A DNA stretch of 64,000 nucleotides, taken from contig NZ_JAUCCV010000007.1 of the NCBI RefSeq assembly GCF_034675905.1, positions 1 to 64,000 on the forward strand, given 5' to 3'. How positions within the stretch are numbered: position 1 is the first letter of the stretch; each line of letters begins with the position of its first letter. Below, in pieces: positions 16,368 through 25,433 of the stretch. The stretch comes from Castellaniella sp034675905. GTDB taxonomy: Bacteria > Pseudomonadota > Gammaproteobacteria > Burkholderiales > Burkholderiaceae_B. The position numbers and the translations under genes were made by a program. The notes under the pieces are model-generated. The model saw only the letters and a list, made by a program, of their open reading frames with translations, was not told the origin of the DNA and did not search any database.

Positions 16368-17462
16368 TCAGGCGTATTCGGCCCCGAAGGCCTGCTCCAG
16401 GGTCTGCACCTGTCCCATCAAACTGCAGTCGTAGCCCACCAAGTCCCGCACATACGCCTGGTAGTCGGCGCCGTTCATCAGGTCCAGCAAACGCTGCAAG
16501 GACTGCGTGCCGACCAGGTTCTTGTTGATCCCGAAAAAATAACGTTCCTTGGCCAGCGGAATGAATTCCAGGCCACAGCGCCAGGCGGCTGTCTCGACCC
16601 CGATGCCGACGTCGGCCATGCCGCTGGCGATGTGCGCTGCAATCGCCAGATGGGTGAATTCACCGCTGTCAAAGCCCGTCACCCGGCTGGGATCGATGCC
16701 CTGGCGTTCCAGCATCAGATGCACCAGAAACCGGGTGCTGGACCCCATCTGCCGATTGACGAAGCGCACGTCCGGGCGGACAAGATCCTGCACTGATCGG
16801 ATGTTCTTCGGATTGCCAGGCGGAACGAACAGGCCGGTGTTGCGTTCCGCCAGATGCAGCAGCAACATGCTGTCCGGGTTCAACCAATGGCCGTAGCGCT
16901 GCAGGATGGGTTTTTCATATTCATCCACCGGCACCTGAAACCCGGCCAGATCGCATTCTCCCCGATCCAGCGAGGACAGGGCCTCGATCCCGGTGCGGTA
17001 GCGCAGTTCCAAGGGCAGCATGTCCTGGCCATTGGCCAGCCGCATCAGGCCCTCGACGGCAAAGCCGTGGCTGGCATGCAGGCGCAGGACCGACAGTTCT
17101 TCGGAATACAGGCGCTGCAGTTCTTCCTGCAATTCGGATGCAATGCTTTCGAAGGTCGGCGCCAATCGTGCGTCGATGCGGCGATTGGCCCACAGCAGGT
17201 GCTGGGCAAAACTGGTCAGGCGCGACCCGCGCCGGCGCGAGGTTTCGATCAGCGGCACCTGAAAATTGGCCTCTGCCTTGCGCAATATTCCCCAGGCATG
17301 CCGATACGACAGACCGCGCGCCTGACAGGCGCCAGCGATATGACCGTGTTCGTCCACCGCCGCCAGCAGCCGCATGACCTCCCCCATGGGCAGTATTTCC
17401 CCTGATTGCTTTTCCAGAACCCATTCCGAATTCAACCTGGGTTTGAATCGATAAACCGCCAT
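16368..17462 (-). CDS. ModE/LysR-type regulator with periplasmic-binding-like sensor, divergent from fds operon
   Basis: 364 aa. The N-terminal about 110 residues are a ModE-like winged helix (GEVMRLLAAVDEHGHIAGAC, then SYRHAWGILRKAE). Residues about 140-345 form a PBP-like sensor with GSSTRFLVHLML, GEFTHLAIAAHIASGMADVG and YFFGINKNLV. This fusion is typical of regulators beside molybdoenzyme operons; here it is divergent from formate dehydrogenase, so it probably senses molybdate, formate or a pterin and controls fds. The start has a perfect AGGAGGAGAC ribosome binding site next to the ATG. An 18-bp palindrome lies 24 bp upstream. Confidence 0.82.
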   Translation of the reverse strand: MAVYRFKPRLNSEWVLEKQSGEILPMGEVMRLLAAVDEHGHIAGACQARGLSYRHAWGILRKAEANFQVPLIETSRRRGSRLTSFAQHLLWANRRIDARLAPTFESIASELQEELQRLYSEELSVLRLHASHGFAVEGLMRLANGQDMLPLELRYRTGIEALSSLDRGECDLAGFQVPVDEYEKPILQRYGHWLNPDSMLLLHLAERNTGLFVPPGNPKNIRSVQDLVRPDVRFVNRQMGSSTRFLVHLMLERQGIDPSRVTGFDSGEFTHLAIAAHIASGMADVGIGVETAAWRCGLEFIPLAKERYFFGINKNLVGTQSLQRLLDLMNGADYQAYVRDLVGYDCSLMGQVQTLEQAFGAEYA

Positions 17463-17485
17463 GTCTCCTCCTGATTTTTATATAT

Positions 17486-17503
17486 TATGTAATTAATTAC
17501 ATA
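17486..17503. promoter_or_regulatory. Perfect 18-bp palindrome, probable operator
   Basis: TATGTAATTAATTACATA is a perfect palindrome in the very AT-rich gap between the regulator and fdsG. Its position suits autoregulation by the divergent winged-helix protein and control of fds. Confidence 0.6.
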
Positions 17504-17544
17504 TAAATCGAATACCCATCTTTTTAATATGCTCTCTATATCTT

Positions 17545-17567
17545 ATTGAAATCAATTCATTTTCAAT
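17545..17567. promoter_or_regulatory. Second inverted repeat in the fds control region
   Basis: ATTGAAA (17545-17551) and TTTCAAT (17561-17567) are 7-bp inverted copies with centre 17556, about 61 bp from the centre of the 18-bp palindrome. It could be a second binding site or overlap the fds promoter. Evidence is positional only. Confidence 0.35.
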
Positions 17568-17659
17568 AGTAGAGTAAATCAACGGCAAAGAATATATATG
17601 CACATAAAAACATATTAAAGCGCGTGACCCGCCGCCTCATGCGCCTGGAGACATTCATC

Positions 17660-18124
17660 ATGGACAGCGTACGCACCGATTCCGGGTCCCAGAACCACAG
17701 CCGCCTGATCCAGGACATCCTGGCGCAACATGCCGATCAACGGGGTTCGCTGCTGCCCATCCTGCACGCCGTGCAGGATGTCCTGGGCTATATCCCCGAT
17801 GATGCGGTCAGCCAGATTGCCGCCGGCATCCAACGGTCCCGGGCGGAAGTCCACGGGGTCATCCACTTCTACACACACTTTCGTACGGCGCCGCCCGCCC
17901 GGCTGCAGGTGGAAGTCTGCCGCGCCGAATCCTGTCAGGCCTGCGGCGGCGAAGCCCTGTACCGCCACGCCGAACAGCGCGTGGCAGGTCAGCCGGCGGA
18001 TCAGGTGTCGCTGAGCTCCGTCTACTGTCTGGGGCTGTGCGCACAATCCCCGGCGGTCATGGTCAATGGCCGCCCGCATGCCCGCGTCACGGCGGAACAG
18101 CTCGACGTCCTGCTGGAGCGCTGA
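17660..18124 (+). CDS. fdsG: NAD-dependent formate dehydrogenase gamma subunit
   Basis: 154 aa, homologous to NuoE. The [2Fe-2S] cysteines are in VCRAESCQACGG and YCLGLCAQSP. In the soluble FdsABG(D) complex this subunit pairs with FdsB to pass electrons to FMN/NAD+. The ATG at 17660 has GGAGA ten bases upstream and gives the normal family length; a longer frame from 17624 does not. First gene of fdsG-fdsB-fdsA-fdhD-fdsD, one base from fdsB. Confidence 0.93.
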   Translation: MDSVRTDSGSQNHSRLIQDILAQHADQRGSLLPILHAVQDVLGYIPDDAVSQIAAGIQRSRAEVHGVIHFYTHFRTAPPARLQVEVCRAESCQACGGEALYRHAEQRVAGQPADQVSLSSVYCLGLCAQSPAVMVNGRPHARVTAEQLDVLLER

Positions 18125-18125
18125 C

Positions 18126-19685
18126 ATGACGCATACCCTGTACATTCCCCTGGACTCGGCAGCGCTGGCCGTGGGCGCGGACGATCTGGCCGATGCCTTT
18201 TTGGCCGAAGCCGCTCGGCGCGGCATGACCTTGAACATCGTGCGCAACGGTTCGCGCGGCATGCTCTGGCTGGAACCCCTGGTCGAGGCACGCACACCCG
18301 CCGGGCGCGTCGCCTACGGACCGGTCACCGTGGCGGACGTGCCCTCCATCCTGGACGCGGCCTGGACAGATGGCGCATCGCACCCCCTGTGCCACGGCCT
18401 TACCGACGCCATCCCCTTCCTGCAAAAGCAGGAACGCCTGACCTTCGCCCGCGTGGGCATCACCGATCCGCTCAGTGTGGCCGATTACCAGGCCCACGGC
18501 GGCTATGCCGGGCTGCGCCAGGCGCTGGACATGCCCCCCGCCGATATCGTGTCCTGTATCACCGAATCCGGCCTGCGCGGCCGGGGCGGCGCGGCTTTCC
18601 CCACCGGCATCAAATGGCGCACGGTGCTGCAGACCGACGCGGTCCAGAAATACATCGTCTGCAATGCCGACGAGGGCGATTCCGGCACCTTTTCCGACCG
18701 CATGCTGATGGAAGGCGACCCGCTGGCCCTGATCGAAGGCATGACGATTGCCGGCGTGGCCGTGGGCGCCACCCGGGGATATATCTACCTGCGTTCGGAA
18801 TACCCGCAGGCCGAACACGTGCTGCAGCATGCCCTGCAGGCCGCCCGCGACGCCGGCTGGCTGGGCGCCGGCATCCAGGGCTCGGGCCATGCCTTCGACA
18901 TCGAACTGCGGCGCGGGGCCGGCGCCTACATCTGTGGCGAGGAAACCTCTCTGCTGGAAAGCCTGGAAGGCCGCCGCGGACTGGTGCGCGCCAAGCCGCC
19001 CCTGCCCGCCATCCGGGGCCTGTTCGGCTGTCCCACGGTCATCAACAACGTCATTTCCCTGGCGACCGTGCCGTTCATCCTGGACCAGGGCGCCGCCGCT
19101 TACCGCGACTACGGGATGGGCAAATCGCGCGGCACGCTGCCCTTCCAATTGGCCGGCAACATCCGCCAAGGCGGACTGGTCGAAAAGGCCTTCGGCCTGA
19201 CCCTGCGCGAACTGCTGTTCGACTACGGCGGCGGCAGCCGGTCCGGCCGGCCCTTGCGAGCCGTGCAGGTGGGCGGCCCGCTGGGAGCCTACCTGCCCGA
19301 ATCCCAATGGGACACGCCGCTGGACTACGAAGCCTTTCTGCAGATTTCCGCCATGCTGGGTCACGGCGGAGTGGTGGCCTTCGACGACACGGTGGACATG
19401 GCCGCCATGGCGCAATACGCCCTGGCGTTCTGCGCCGTCGAGTCCTGCGGCAAATGCACGCCCTGTCGCATCGGCTCGGTGCGCGGCACGGAAGTCCTGC
19501 AAAAGATCCGCGACCGGCAAGACCTTGAAAACCAGGCCGATCTGCTGCAGGACCTGTGCGACACCATGATGGCCGGATCGCTGTGCGCCCTGGGGGGCAT
19601 GACGCCCTATCCGGTGCTGTCCGCCCTGCGCCACTTCCCGGAAGACTTCGGTCTGTCCGCCGAACACGTTCTGCATACCGCCTAA
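18126..19685 (+). CDS. fdsB: NAD-dependent formate dehydrogenase beta subunit
   Basis: 519 aa: a NuoE/thioredoxin-like N-terminus fused to a NuoF-like flavoprotein, with the FMN/NADH site GLRGRGGAAFPTGIKW, CNADEGDSGTF and GAYICGEETSLLESLEG, and the N3-type [4Fe-4S] ligands ESCGKCTPCRIG. It transfers electrons from the Fe-S chain to NAD+. The ATG lies one base after the fdsG stop, so the two are translationally coupled. Length and motif order are normal. Confidence 0.95.
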   Translation: MTHTLYIPLDSAALAVGADDLADAFLAEAARRGMTLNIVRNGSRGMLWLEPLVEARTPAGRVAYGPVTVADVPSILDAAWTDGASHPLCHGLTDAIPFLQKQERLTFARVGITDPLSVADYQAHGGYAGLRQALDMPPADIVSCITESGLRGRGGAAFPTGIKWRTVLQTDAVQKYIVCNADEGDSGTFSDRMLMEGDPLALIEGMTIAGVAVGATRGYIYLRSEYPQAEHVLQHALQAARDAGWLGAGIQGSGHAFDIELRRGAGAYICGEETSLLESLEGRRGLVRAKPPLPAIRGLFGCPTVINNVISLATVPFILDQGAAAYRDYGMGKSRGTLPFQLAGNIRQGGLVEKAFGLTLRELLFDYGGGSRSGRPLRAVQVGGPLGAYLPESQWDTPLDYEAFLQISAMLGHGGVVAFDDTVDMAAMAQYALAFCAVESCGKCTPCRIGSVRGTEVLQKIRDRQDLENQADLLQDLCDTMMAGSLCALGGMTPYPVLSALRHFPEDFGLSAEHVLHTA

Positions 19686-19695
19686 GGAGCCCGCC

Positions 19696-22569
19696 ATGCT
19701 GGAAACCGTCCTGAAGCGTGACCGCGATCTGGGCACGCCCCCCTCCCTGTCCACCGAGACCGTCACCCTGACCATCGACGGACAGACCCTCACTGTGCCC
19801 GCCGGCACGTCCGTCATGCGCGCCGCTGCGGAAACCGGCATTCAGATTCCCAAGCTGTGCGCGTCCGACAACCTGGAAGCCTTCGGGTCCTGCCGCCTGT
19901 GCCTGGTGGAAATCGAAGGCCGCCGGGGACAGCCCGCCTCCTGCACCACGCCGGTCGAAAACGGCATGGTCGTGCACACGCAGACGGCAAAGCTGCACAG
20001 CCTGCGGCGCAACGTCATGGAACTCTATATTTCCGACCACCCGCTGGATTGCCTGACCTGTCCGGCCAATGGCGACTGCGAACTGCAGGACATGGCCGGG
20101 GTGGTGGGCCTGCGCAACGTGCGTTACGGCTTTGACGGCGCCAATCACCTGCAGGACCCGCTGGACACCAGCAATCCCTATTTCACCTATGACGCCTCGA
20201 AATGCATTGTCTGCAGCCGCTGCGTGCGCGCCTGCGACGACGTCCAGGGCACCTACGCCCTGACCGTGCAGGCGCGCGGCTTTGATTCGCGCATCGTCGC
20301 CGGCCAGGACGACGGCTTTCTGGACAGCGACTGCGTATCCTGCGGGGCCTGCGTGCAGGCCTGCCCGACCGGGTCCCTGATCGAAAACACCATCATCGAA
20401 CAGGGCCAAGCTGATCATGCGGTGATCACCACCTGCGCCTACTGCGGGGTGGGCTGTGGCTTCAAGGCCGAAATGCAGGGCGAAACCGTGGTGCGCATGA
20501 CCCCCTGGAAGGACGGCAAGGCCAATCGCGGACATTCCTGCGTGAAAGGCCGCTTCGCCTGGGGCTATGCCACCCACGCGGACCGCCTGACCAAGCCCAT
20601 GATCCGGGAAAAGATCACCGACCCCTGGCGTGAAGTCTCCTGGGAAGAAGCCCTCGGCCATGCCGCCTCCGAACTGCGCCGCATCCAGAAAAAATACGGT
20701 GTCGACTCCATCGGCGGCATCACCTCGTCGCGCTGCACCAACGAGGAAACCTATCTGGTCCAGAAACTGGTGCGGGCCGCCATGGGCAACAACAATGTGG
20801 ACACGTGCGGGCGGGTCTGCCATTCGCCCACCGGGTACGGCCTGAAAACCACCATCGGCGAATCGGCCGGCACCCAGACCTTTGATTCGGTCATGCACGT
20901 GGACGTAGCGTTGGTGCTGGGCGCCAACCCCAGCGCCGCTCATCCTGTCTTCGCCTCGCGCCTGAAACAACGCCTGCGCCAGGGCGCCCGCCTGATCGTC
21001 ATTGACCCGCGCAAGATCGAACTGGTGAACGCCCCGCACGTCAAAGCCGACTACCACCTGCCGGTGCGACCCGGCACCAACGTGGCCGTGCTCAATGCCA
21101 TGGCGCACGTCATCGTCACCGAAGACCTGGCGAACCAGGCCTTCGTGCAGGACCGCTGCGAAGACCAGGCCTTTGAACAATGGCTGCAGTTCATCCGCCG
21201 CCCCGAACACGCGCCCGAAGCAACCGAATCCATCACCGGCGTGCCAGCTGCCGACCTGCGCGGCGCCGCCCGCCTGTACGCCACCGGCGGTAATGCAGCC
21301 ATCTATTACGGCCTGGGCGTGACCGAGCACAGCCAGGGCTCCACGGCCATCATGTGCATCGCCAATCTGGCCATGCTGACCGGCAACATTGGCCGCGAGG
21401 GCGTCGGCATCAACCCGCTGCGCGGCCAGAACAACGTGCAGGGTTCCTGCGATATGGGTTCGTTTCCGCACGAATTCCCCGGCTACCGGCATGTGTCGGA
21501 CGACACGGTGCGCGGCGAATTCGAACGCGCCTGGGGCGTGCACCTGCAGCCCGAACCCGGCCTGCGGCTGCCCAATATGTTCGATGCGGCCCATAGCGGA
21601 TCGTTCAGGGGCCTGTACTGCCAGGGCGAGGACATCGCCCAGTCCGACCCGAACACCCAGCACGTCGTGGCGGCGCTGCAGGCCATGGAATGCGTCATCG
21701 TCCAGGACATGTTCCTGAACGAGACCGCCAAATACGCGCACGTTTTTCTGCCGGGCTCGTCCTTCCTGGAAAAGGACGGCACCTTTACCAATGCCGAACG
21801 GCGCATCTCCCGGGTGCGCCAGGTGATGACGCCCAAGGCCGGGCTGGCCGACTGGGAGGTCACCTGCGCCCTGTCCAATGCCATGGGCTACCCCATGGAC
21901 TACGCCCATCCCGGCGAAATCCTGGACGAGATCGCCCGTCTGACCCCCACGTTCACCGGCGTGTCGTTCGGTCGCATCGCCGCTCTGGGCGGCAGCATCC
22001 AGTGGCCTTGCAACGACGACGCCCCGAACGGCACGCCCATCATGCACGTGGGCGAATTCGTGCGCGGCAAGGGCCGCTTCATGATCACGCAATACGTGCC
22101 GACCGAGGAACGATCCACCCGCCGCTTCCCCTTGCTGATGACAACCGGGCGCATCCTGTCGCAGTACAACGCCGGGGTCCAGACGCGGCGCACGGCCAAC
22201 AACGCCTGGCACAGCGAAGACGTGCTGGAAATCCACCCGCACGACGCCGAAGACCGGGGCATCCTGCACGGCGATCAGGTCGCCATCCAAAGCCGCGCGG
22301 GGGAAACCGTGCTGCGCGCCGACGTCACGGACCGCATCCAGCCGGGGGTGGTCTACACGACCTTCCACTTCCCCGAATGCGGGTCCAACGTGCTGACCAC
22401 CGACAACACCGACTGGGCGACGGACTGTCCGGAATACAAGGTCACGGCCGTCCAGGTGCGCAAGGTCACGGAACCCTCGTCATGGCAGCAGGACTGGACA
22501 GCATTCGGGCGGGAACAGGACCAGCTGCTGTCATCCCGGGCCAGCGTGGCCGGCGCCGCCGGCTCTTAA
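19696..22569 (+). CDS. fdsA: Formate dehydrogenase alpha (catalytic) subunit, Mo-bis-MGD
   Basis: 957 aa. An N-terminal [2Fe-2S] domain (CASDNLEAFGSCRLC) and a NuoG-like His/Cys cluster region (CLTCPANGDCEL) come first. Two [4Fe-4S] clusters follow (CIVCSRCVRAC; CVSCGACVQACPTGS from about residue 213), then the CAYCGVGCGF cluster and the molybdopterin domain. The Mo ligand is Cys375 (VCHSP), so no selenocysteine is used. The C-terminal bis-MGD domain ends normally. It oxidises formate to CO2 and can run in reverse in related enzymes. Nine bases separate it from fdsB, with an AAGGAG ribosome binding site. Confidence 0.96.
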   Translation: MLETVLKRDRDLGTPPSLSTETVTLTIDGQTLTVPAGTSVMRAAAETGIQIPKLCASDNLEAFGSCRLCLVEIEGRRGQPASCTTPVENGMVVHTQTAKLHSLRRNVMELYISDHPLDCLTCPANGDCELQDMAGVVGLRNVRYGFDGANHLQDPLDTSNPYFTYDASKCIVCSRCVRACDDVQGTYALTVQARGFDSRIVAGQDDGFLDSDCVSCGACVQACPTGSLIENTIIEQGQADHAVITTCAYCGVGCGFKAEMQGETVVRMTPWKDGKANRGHSCVKGRFAWGYATHADRLTKPMIREKITDPWREVSWEEALGHAASELRRIQKKYGVDSIGGITSSRCTNEETYLVQKLVRAAMGNNNVDTCGRVCHSPTGYGLKTTIGESAGTQTFDSVMHVDVALVLGANPSAAHPVFASRLKQRLRQGARLIVIDPRKIELVNAPHVKADYHLPVRPGTNVAVLNAMAHVIVTEDLANQAFVQDRCEDQAFEQWLQFIRRPEHAPEATESITGVPAADLRGAARLYATGGNAAIYYGLGVTEHSQGSTAIMCIANLAMLTGNIGREGVGINPLRGQNNVQGSCDMGSFPHEFPGYRHVSDDTVRGEFERAWGVHLQPEPGLRLPNMFDAAHSGSFRGLYCQGEDIAQSDPNTQHVVAALQAMECVIVQDMFLNETAKYAHVFLPGSSFLEKDGTFTNAERRISRVRQVMTPKAGLADWEVTCALSNAMGYPMDYAHPGEILDEIARLTPTFTGVSFGRIAALGGSIQWPCNDDAPNGTPIMHVGEFVRGKGRFMITQYVPTEERSTRRFPLLMTTGRILSQYNAGVQTRRTANNAWHSEDVLEIHPHDAEDRGILHGDQVAIQSRAGETVLRADVTDRIQPGVVYTTFHFPECGSNVLTTDNTDWATDCPEYKVTAVQVRKVTEPSSWQQDWTAFGREQDQLLSSRASVAGAAGS

Positions 22570-22579
22570 GGAAGTCATC

Positions 22580-23434
22580 ATGCATCCCGCCGACTTCAAT
22601 CCCATGGCCGATTATCCCGGGGACGGCGCCGCCCACCAGCTGGGCGCCATCGTCCGCATCCACGGCCCTCAGGCCGTCGCCGCCCAGGACGCCATCGCCT
22701 GCGAACAAGCCGTCGCCCTGGAATACAACGGCATCGCCCACGCCACTTTGCTGGCGTCCCCCCTGCACATCCGGGAACTGGCCCTGGGATTTTCCTTTAC
22801 CGAAGGCATCATCCGCAGCGCCGCCGACGTGCTGGATATGGACATCGACACCACGCCGCTGGGCCTGGTCGTGCACGTGACGATCCTGGGCAGCCGCCTG
22901 CATGCGCTGAAACAACGTCGCCGCCATCTGGCCGGCAGCACCGGCTGCGGCCTGTGCGGCGTCGAAGGCCTGGCGCAGGTGCCGCGCGATCTGCCGCGCC
23001 TGCCCCCGCCGCTGCGCCCCTGGCGGCAAGCCGCCGTGGAACGGGCGCTGGGGCAATTGCGCGAACGCCAGCCCCTGCACAACCTGACCGGCGCCACGCA
23101 TGCCGCCGCCTGGGCGGATGCCGATGGCGCGCTGGCCTGGATCTTCGAGGACGTGGGCCGCCACAACGCGCTGGACAAACTGATCGGCCACCTGCTGTCG
23201 CAGCCGGTGGACCGCAGCCAGGGTTTCGTCGTGATCTCCAGCCGCGCCAGCTTCGAGATGGTGCAAAAGGCGCACGCCGCCGGCATCGGCGCCTTGATCG
23301 CCGTTTCCGCGCCCACCTCCCTGGCGGTCCAGCTGGCCCAGGCCGCCCCCATGATGCTGGCCGGATTCGCCCGGGATGGCCGCTTCACCTTGTATAGCTG
23401 CCCCGCTTATCTGGAACAGGAGAGCCGCCCGTGA
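22580..23434 (+). CDS. fdhD: Formate dehydrogenase accessory sulfurtransferase FdhD (FdsC)
   Basis: 284 aa. It contains the family segment ALEYNGIAHATLLASPLHI, the CGLCG motif used for sulfur transfer, and FEDVGRHNALDKLIGHLL, then VISSRASFEMVQKA and a C-terminal LYSCPAYLE. It passes sulfur from a cysteine desulfurase to the Mo-cofactor before its insertion into FdsA. Its place between fdsA and fdsD equals fdsC of the classical fdsGBACD operon. The TGA overlaps the GTG start of fdsD. Confidence 0.93.
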   Translation: MHPADFNPMADYPGDGAAHQLGAIVRIHGPQAVAAQDAIACEQAVALEYNGIAHATLLASPLHIRELALGFSFTEGIIRSAADVLDMDIDTTPLGLVVHVTILGSRLHALKQRRRHLAGSTGCGLCGVEGLAQVPRDLPRLPPPLRPWRQAAVERALGQLRERQPLHNLTGATHAAAWADADGALAWIFEDVGRHNALDKLIGHLLSQPVDRSQGFVVISSRASFEMVQKAHAAGIGALIAVSAPTSLAVQLAQAAPMMLAGFARDGRFTLYSCPAYLEQESRP

Positions 23435-23694
23435 GCAACATCGAACATCTGATCCGACTGGCCAACCGCATCGGCTATTTCTTCGAAGCCATGCCGGACC
23501 GTTCTTCCAGCATCGACAGCATCGCCGACCACATCCGGCGGTTCTGGGAACCCCGCATGCGGGCGGCGCTGCTGGACTATCTGCACGCCCACCCGGACGG
23601 CCAATGGGGCGATACCACCCTGACGCCGATCTGCCTGGAAGCCATCCAACGCCACCGGGACCGCCTGACGCCGGCCCGGCCCACGATTGCCTGA
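23431..23694 (+). CDS. fdsD: Formate dehydrogenase delta subunit
   Basis: 87 aa of the FdsD family: LIRLANRIGYFF, then IADHIRRFWEPRMRAALLDYL. A small helical subunit needed for full activity or cofactor handling. It starts with GTG overlapping the fdhD stop by 4 bp (GTGA), so translation is coupled. It is the last enzyme gene of the operon; the transporter follows 76 bp later. Confidence 0.9.
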   Translation: MSNIEHLIRLANRIGYFFEAMPDRSSSIDSIADHIRRFWEPRMRAALLDYLHAHPDGQWGDTTLTPICLEAIQRHRDRLTPARPTIA

Positions 23695-23770
23695 ACCACC
23701 CACCCCGATTTTTCCGACCTCAACCGCAGCATCAATCACAGACCGGGCATACGACCCAGGAGGAGACAGC

Positions 23771-25180
23771 ATGAGCACGGAAACAAGCCGCCCTGGCTTT
23801 TTCAGCAAGGAACGCATCACCGCCCCACCCGGCTTCAACCGCTGGATGATCCCGCCCGCCGCGCTGGCGGTTCACCTGTGCATCGGCCAAGCCTATGCAT
23901 TTTCCGTTTTCAACGGCCCGATGACCAAACTGATCGGGATCCAACAACCCGCCCCTGATGACTGGGGCCTGCCTGCCCTGGGCTGGATCTTCAGCCTGGC
24001 CATTCTGTTTCTGGGCCTGTCGGCGGCCTTTGCCGGCAAATGGCTGGAAGAAGTCGGCCCGCGCAAGGCCATGTTCGTCGCTGCCTGCTGCTTTGGCGGC
24101 GGCTTCATGATTTCCTCGGTCGGGGTCTCTACTCACCAGCTCTGGCTGCTGTATCTGGGCTACGGCGTGCTGGGCGGCATCGGCCTGGGCATCGGCTACG
24201 TATCGCCGGTCTCGACGCTGATCAAATGGTTTCCGGACAAACGCGGCATGGCCACCGGCATGGCCATCATGGGATTCGGCGGCGGGGCATTCATCGCTTC
24301 GCCCATGTCCGTCGCCCTGATGGAGCATTTCCGCACGCCGATTTCCATGGGCGTTTCACAGACCTTTCTGATCATGGGGGTGCTGTACTTCATTTCCATG
24401 ATGATCGGCGCCTACGCCATCCGCATTCCGGCCGCCGATTGGAAGCCCGATGGCTGGACGCCGCCGACCACCCAGAAAGGCATGATCTCGCGCAATCACG
24501 TGCATATCGACCAGGCGCTCAAGACCCCGCAATTCTGGCTGCTGTGGTGGGCCTTGACCCTGAATGTCACGGCAGGCATCGGGGTGCTGGGCCAGGCCTC
24601 GGTGATGATCCAGGAAAGCTTCCGCGGCGCCATCACCCCGGCGGCGGCGGCGGGCTTTGTCGGCCTGCTGTCGCTGGCCAATATGCTGGGACGGTTCTTC
24701 TGGTCCAGCACCTCCGACTATCTGGGGCGCAAGAACACCTACGGAATTTTCTTCGTGCTGGGGGCGATTCTGTACTTCCTGGTGCCCGGCATGGGGGCCT
24801 CGGGCAATGTGGCCCTGTTCGTCCTGTTCTACGCCGTCATCATTTCAATGTACGGCGGCGGATTCTCCACTGTCCCGGCCTACCTGGCTGACCTGTTCGG
24901 CACTCGCTACGTGGGCGGCATCCATGGCCGGCTGCTGACCGCCTGGGCGGCGGCCGGGGTGCTGGGACCGGTCCTGGTGAACTACATCCGCCAGTATCAG
25001 GTGGATCACGGCGTCCCGCCGGGCCAGTCCTACACGGTCACCATGTACCTGATGGCCGGGCTGCTGGTGATCGGCTTTCTCTGCAATCTGTGTGTGCGCC
25101 CCGTCGCTGCACGCCACCACATGAGCGGCGACGCCAGCCCGGCTCCCTTGGCCCAGCCCACTCTGGCCACCCAGAAATAA
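23771..25180 (+). CDS. OFA-family MFS transporter (oxalate/formate antiporter-like)
   Basis: 469 aa with about 12 membrane helices. MFS signatures of the OFA group include NRWMIPPAALAVHLCIGQAYAF at the start and GFGGGAFIASPM in the first half. The strong AGGAGGAGACAGC ribosome binding site fixes the start at 23771, not at the longer frame. Placed behind the formate dehydrogenase operon, it probably moves formate, oxalate or a related carboxylate across the inner membrane, supplying or exporting the substrate. Exact substrate is unknown. A tiny membrane protein follows nine bases after its stop. Confidence 0.85.
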   Translation: MSTETSRPGFFSKERITAPPGFNRWMIPPAALAVHLCIGQAYAFSVFNGPMTKLIGIQQPAPDDWGLPALGWIFSLAILFLGLSAAFAGKWLEEVGPRKAMFVAACCFGGGFMISSVGVSTHQLWLLYLGYGVLGGIGLGIGYVSPVSTLIKWFPDKRGMATGMAIMGFGGGAFIASPMSVALMEHFRTPISMGVSQTFLIMGVLYFISMMIGAYAIRIPAADWKPDGWTPPTTQKGMISRNHVHIDQALKTPQFWLLWWALTLNVTAGIGVLGQASVMIQESFRGAITPAAAAGFVGLLSLANMLGRFFWSSTSDYLGRKNTYGIFFVLGAILYFLVPGMGASGNVALFVLFYAVIISMYGGGFSTVPAYLADLFGTRYVGGIHGRLLTAWAAAGVLGPVLVNYIRQYQVDHGVPPGQSYTVTMYLMAGLLVIGFLCNLCVRPVAARHHMSGDASPAPLAQPTLATQK

Positions 25181-25189
25181 GGAAACGCC

Positions 25190-25312
25190 ATGTCCTCGAC
25201 GACACACACCCCCTCCCCCGCCCTGTTGATCCTGTTCTGGCTCTACGTGGGCATCCCCCTGGTCCTGGGCGTCTGGGAAACCCTGCTGAAAGCCAGCGCG
25301 CTGTTCCACTAG
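25190..25312 (+). CDS. 40-aa single-helix membrane protein, MFS partner
   Basis: The frame starts MSSTTHTPSPALLILFWLYV and continues with a helix ending in VWETLLKASALFH. One hydrophobic segment (about residues 11-30) spans the membrane. GGAAACGCC just upstream of the ATG is a modest ribosome binding site. Very small proteins of this kind follow OFA-type transporters in other proteobacteria and are annotated as transporter small subunits; I recall this but cannot check it here. It probably associates with the transporter encoded nine bases upstream. Confidence 0.75.
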   Translation: MSSTTHTPSPALLILFWLYVGIPLVLGVWETLLKASALFH

Positions 25313-25381
25313 GCCGGCAAGCGCCTTTCGCTCATTTGCTTATATCGGCATAAAAACATAAGCATCTGATCGTTCCCGGCC

Positions 25382-25415
25382 CGAGAGAAGCGTCCCAGAA
25401 TGGACGCTTCTCTCG
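25382..25415 (+). terminator. Perfect 14-bp hairpin before cysJ
   Basis: CGAGAGAAGCGTCC and GGACGCTTCTCTCG pair perfectly around a six-base loop, ending 18 bp before the cysJ ATG. It could end transcription of the formate operon or, if the cys promoter lies upstream (CTTATATCGGCATAAAAACA at 25339-25358), act as a leader element. Only GTTTCG follows, so the U-run is weak. Confidence 0.5.
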
Positions 25416-25433
25416 TTTCGACAAGGCCATGCC

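Noticed and set aside
19075..22368. Minus-strand open frame of 1097 codons
   Set aside because: It lies antisense to fdsA, whose Fe-S and molybdopterin motifs are unmistakable. Long antisense frames are expected in GC-rich genes, and its product shows no family pattern.
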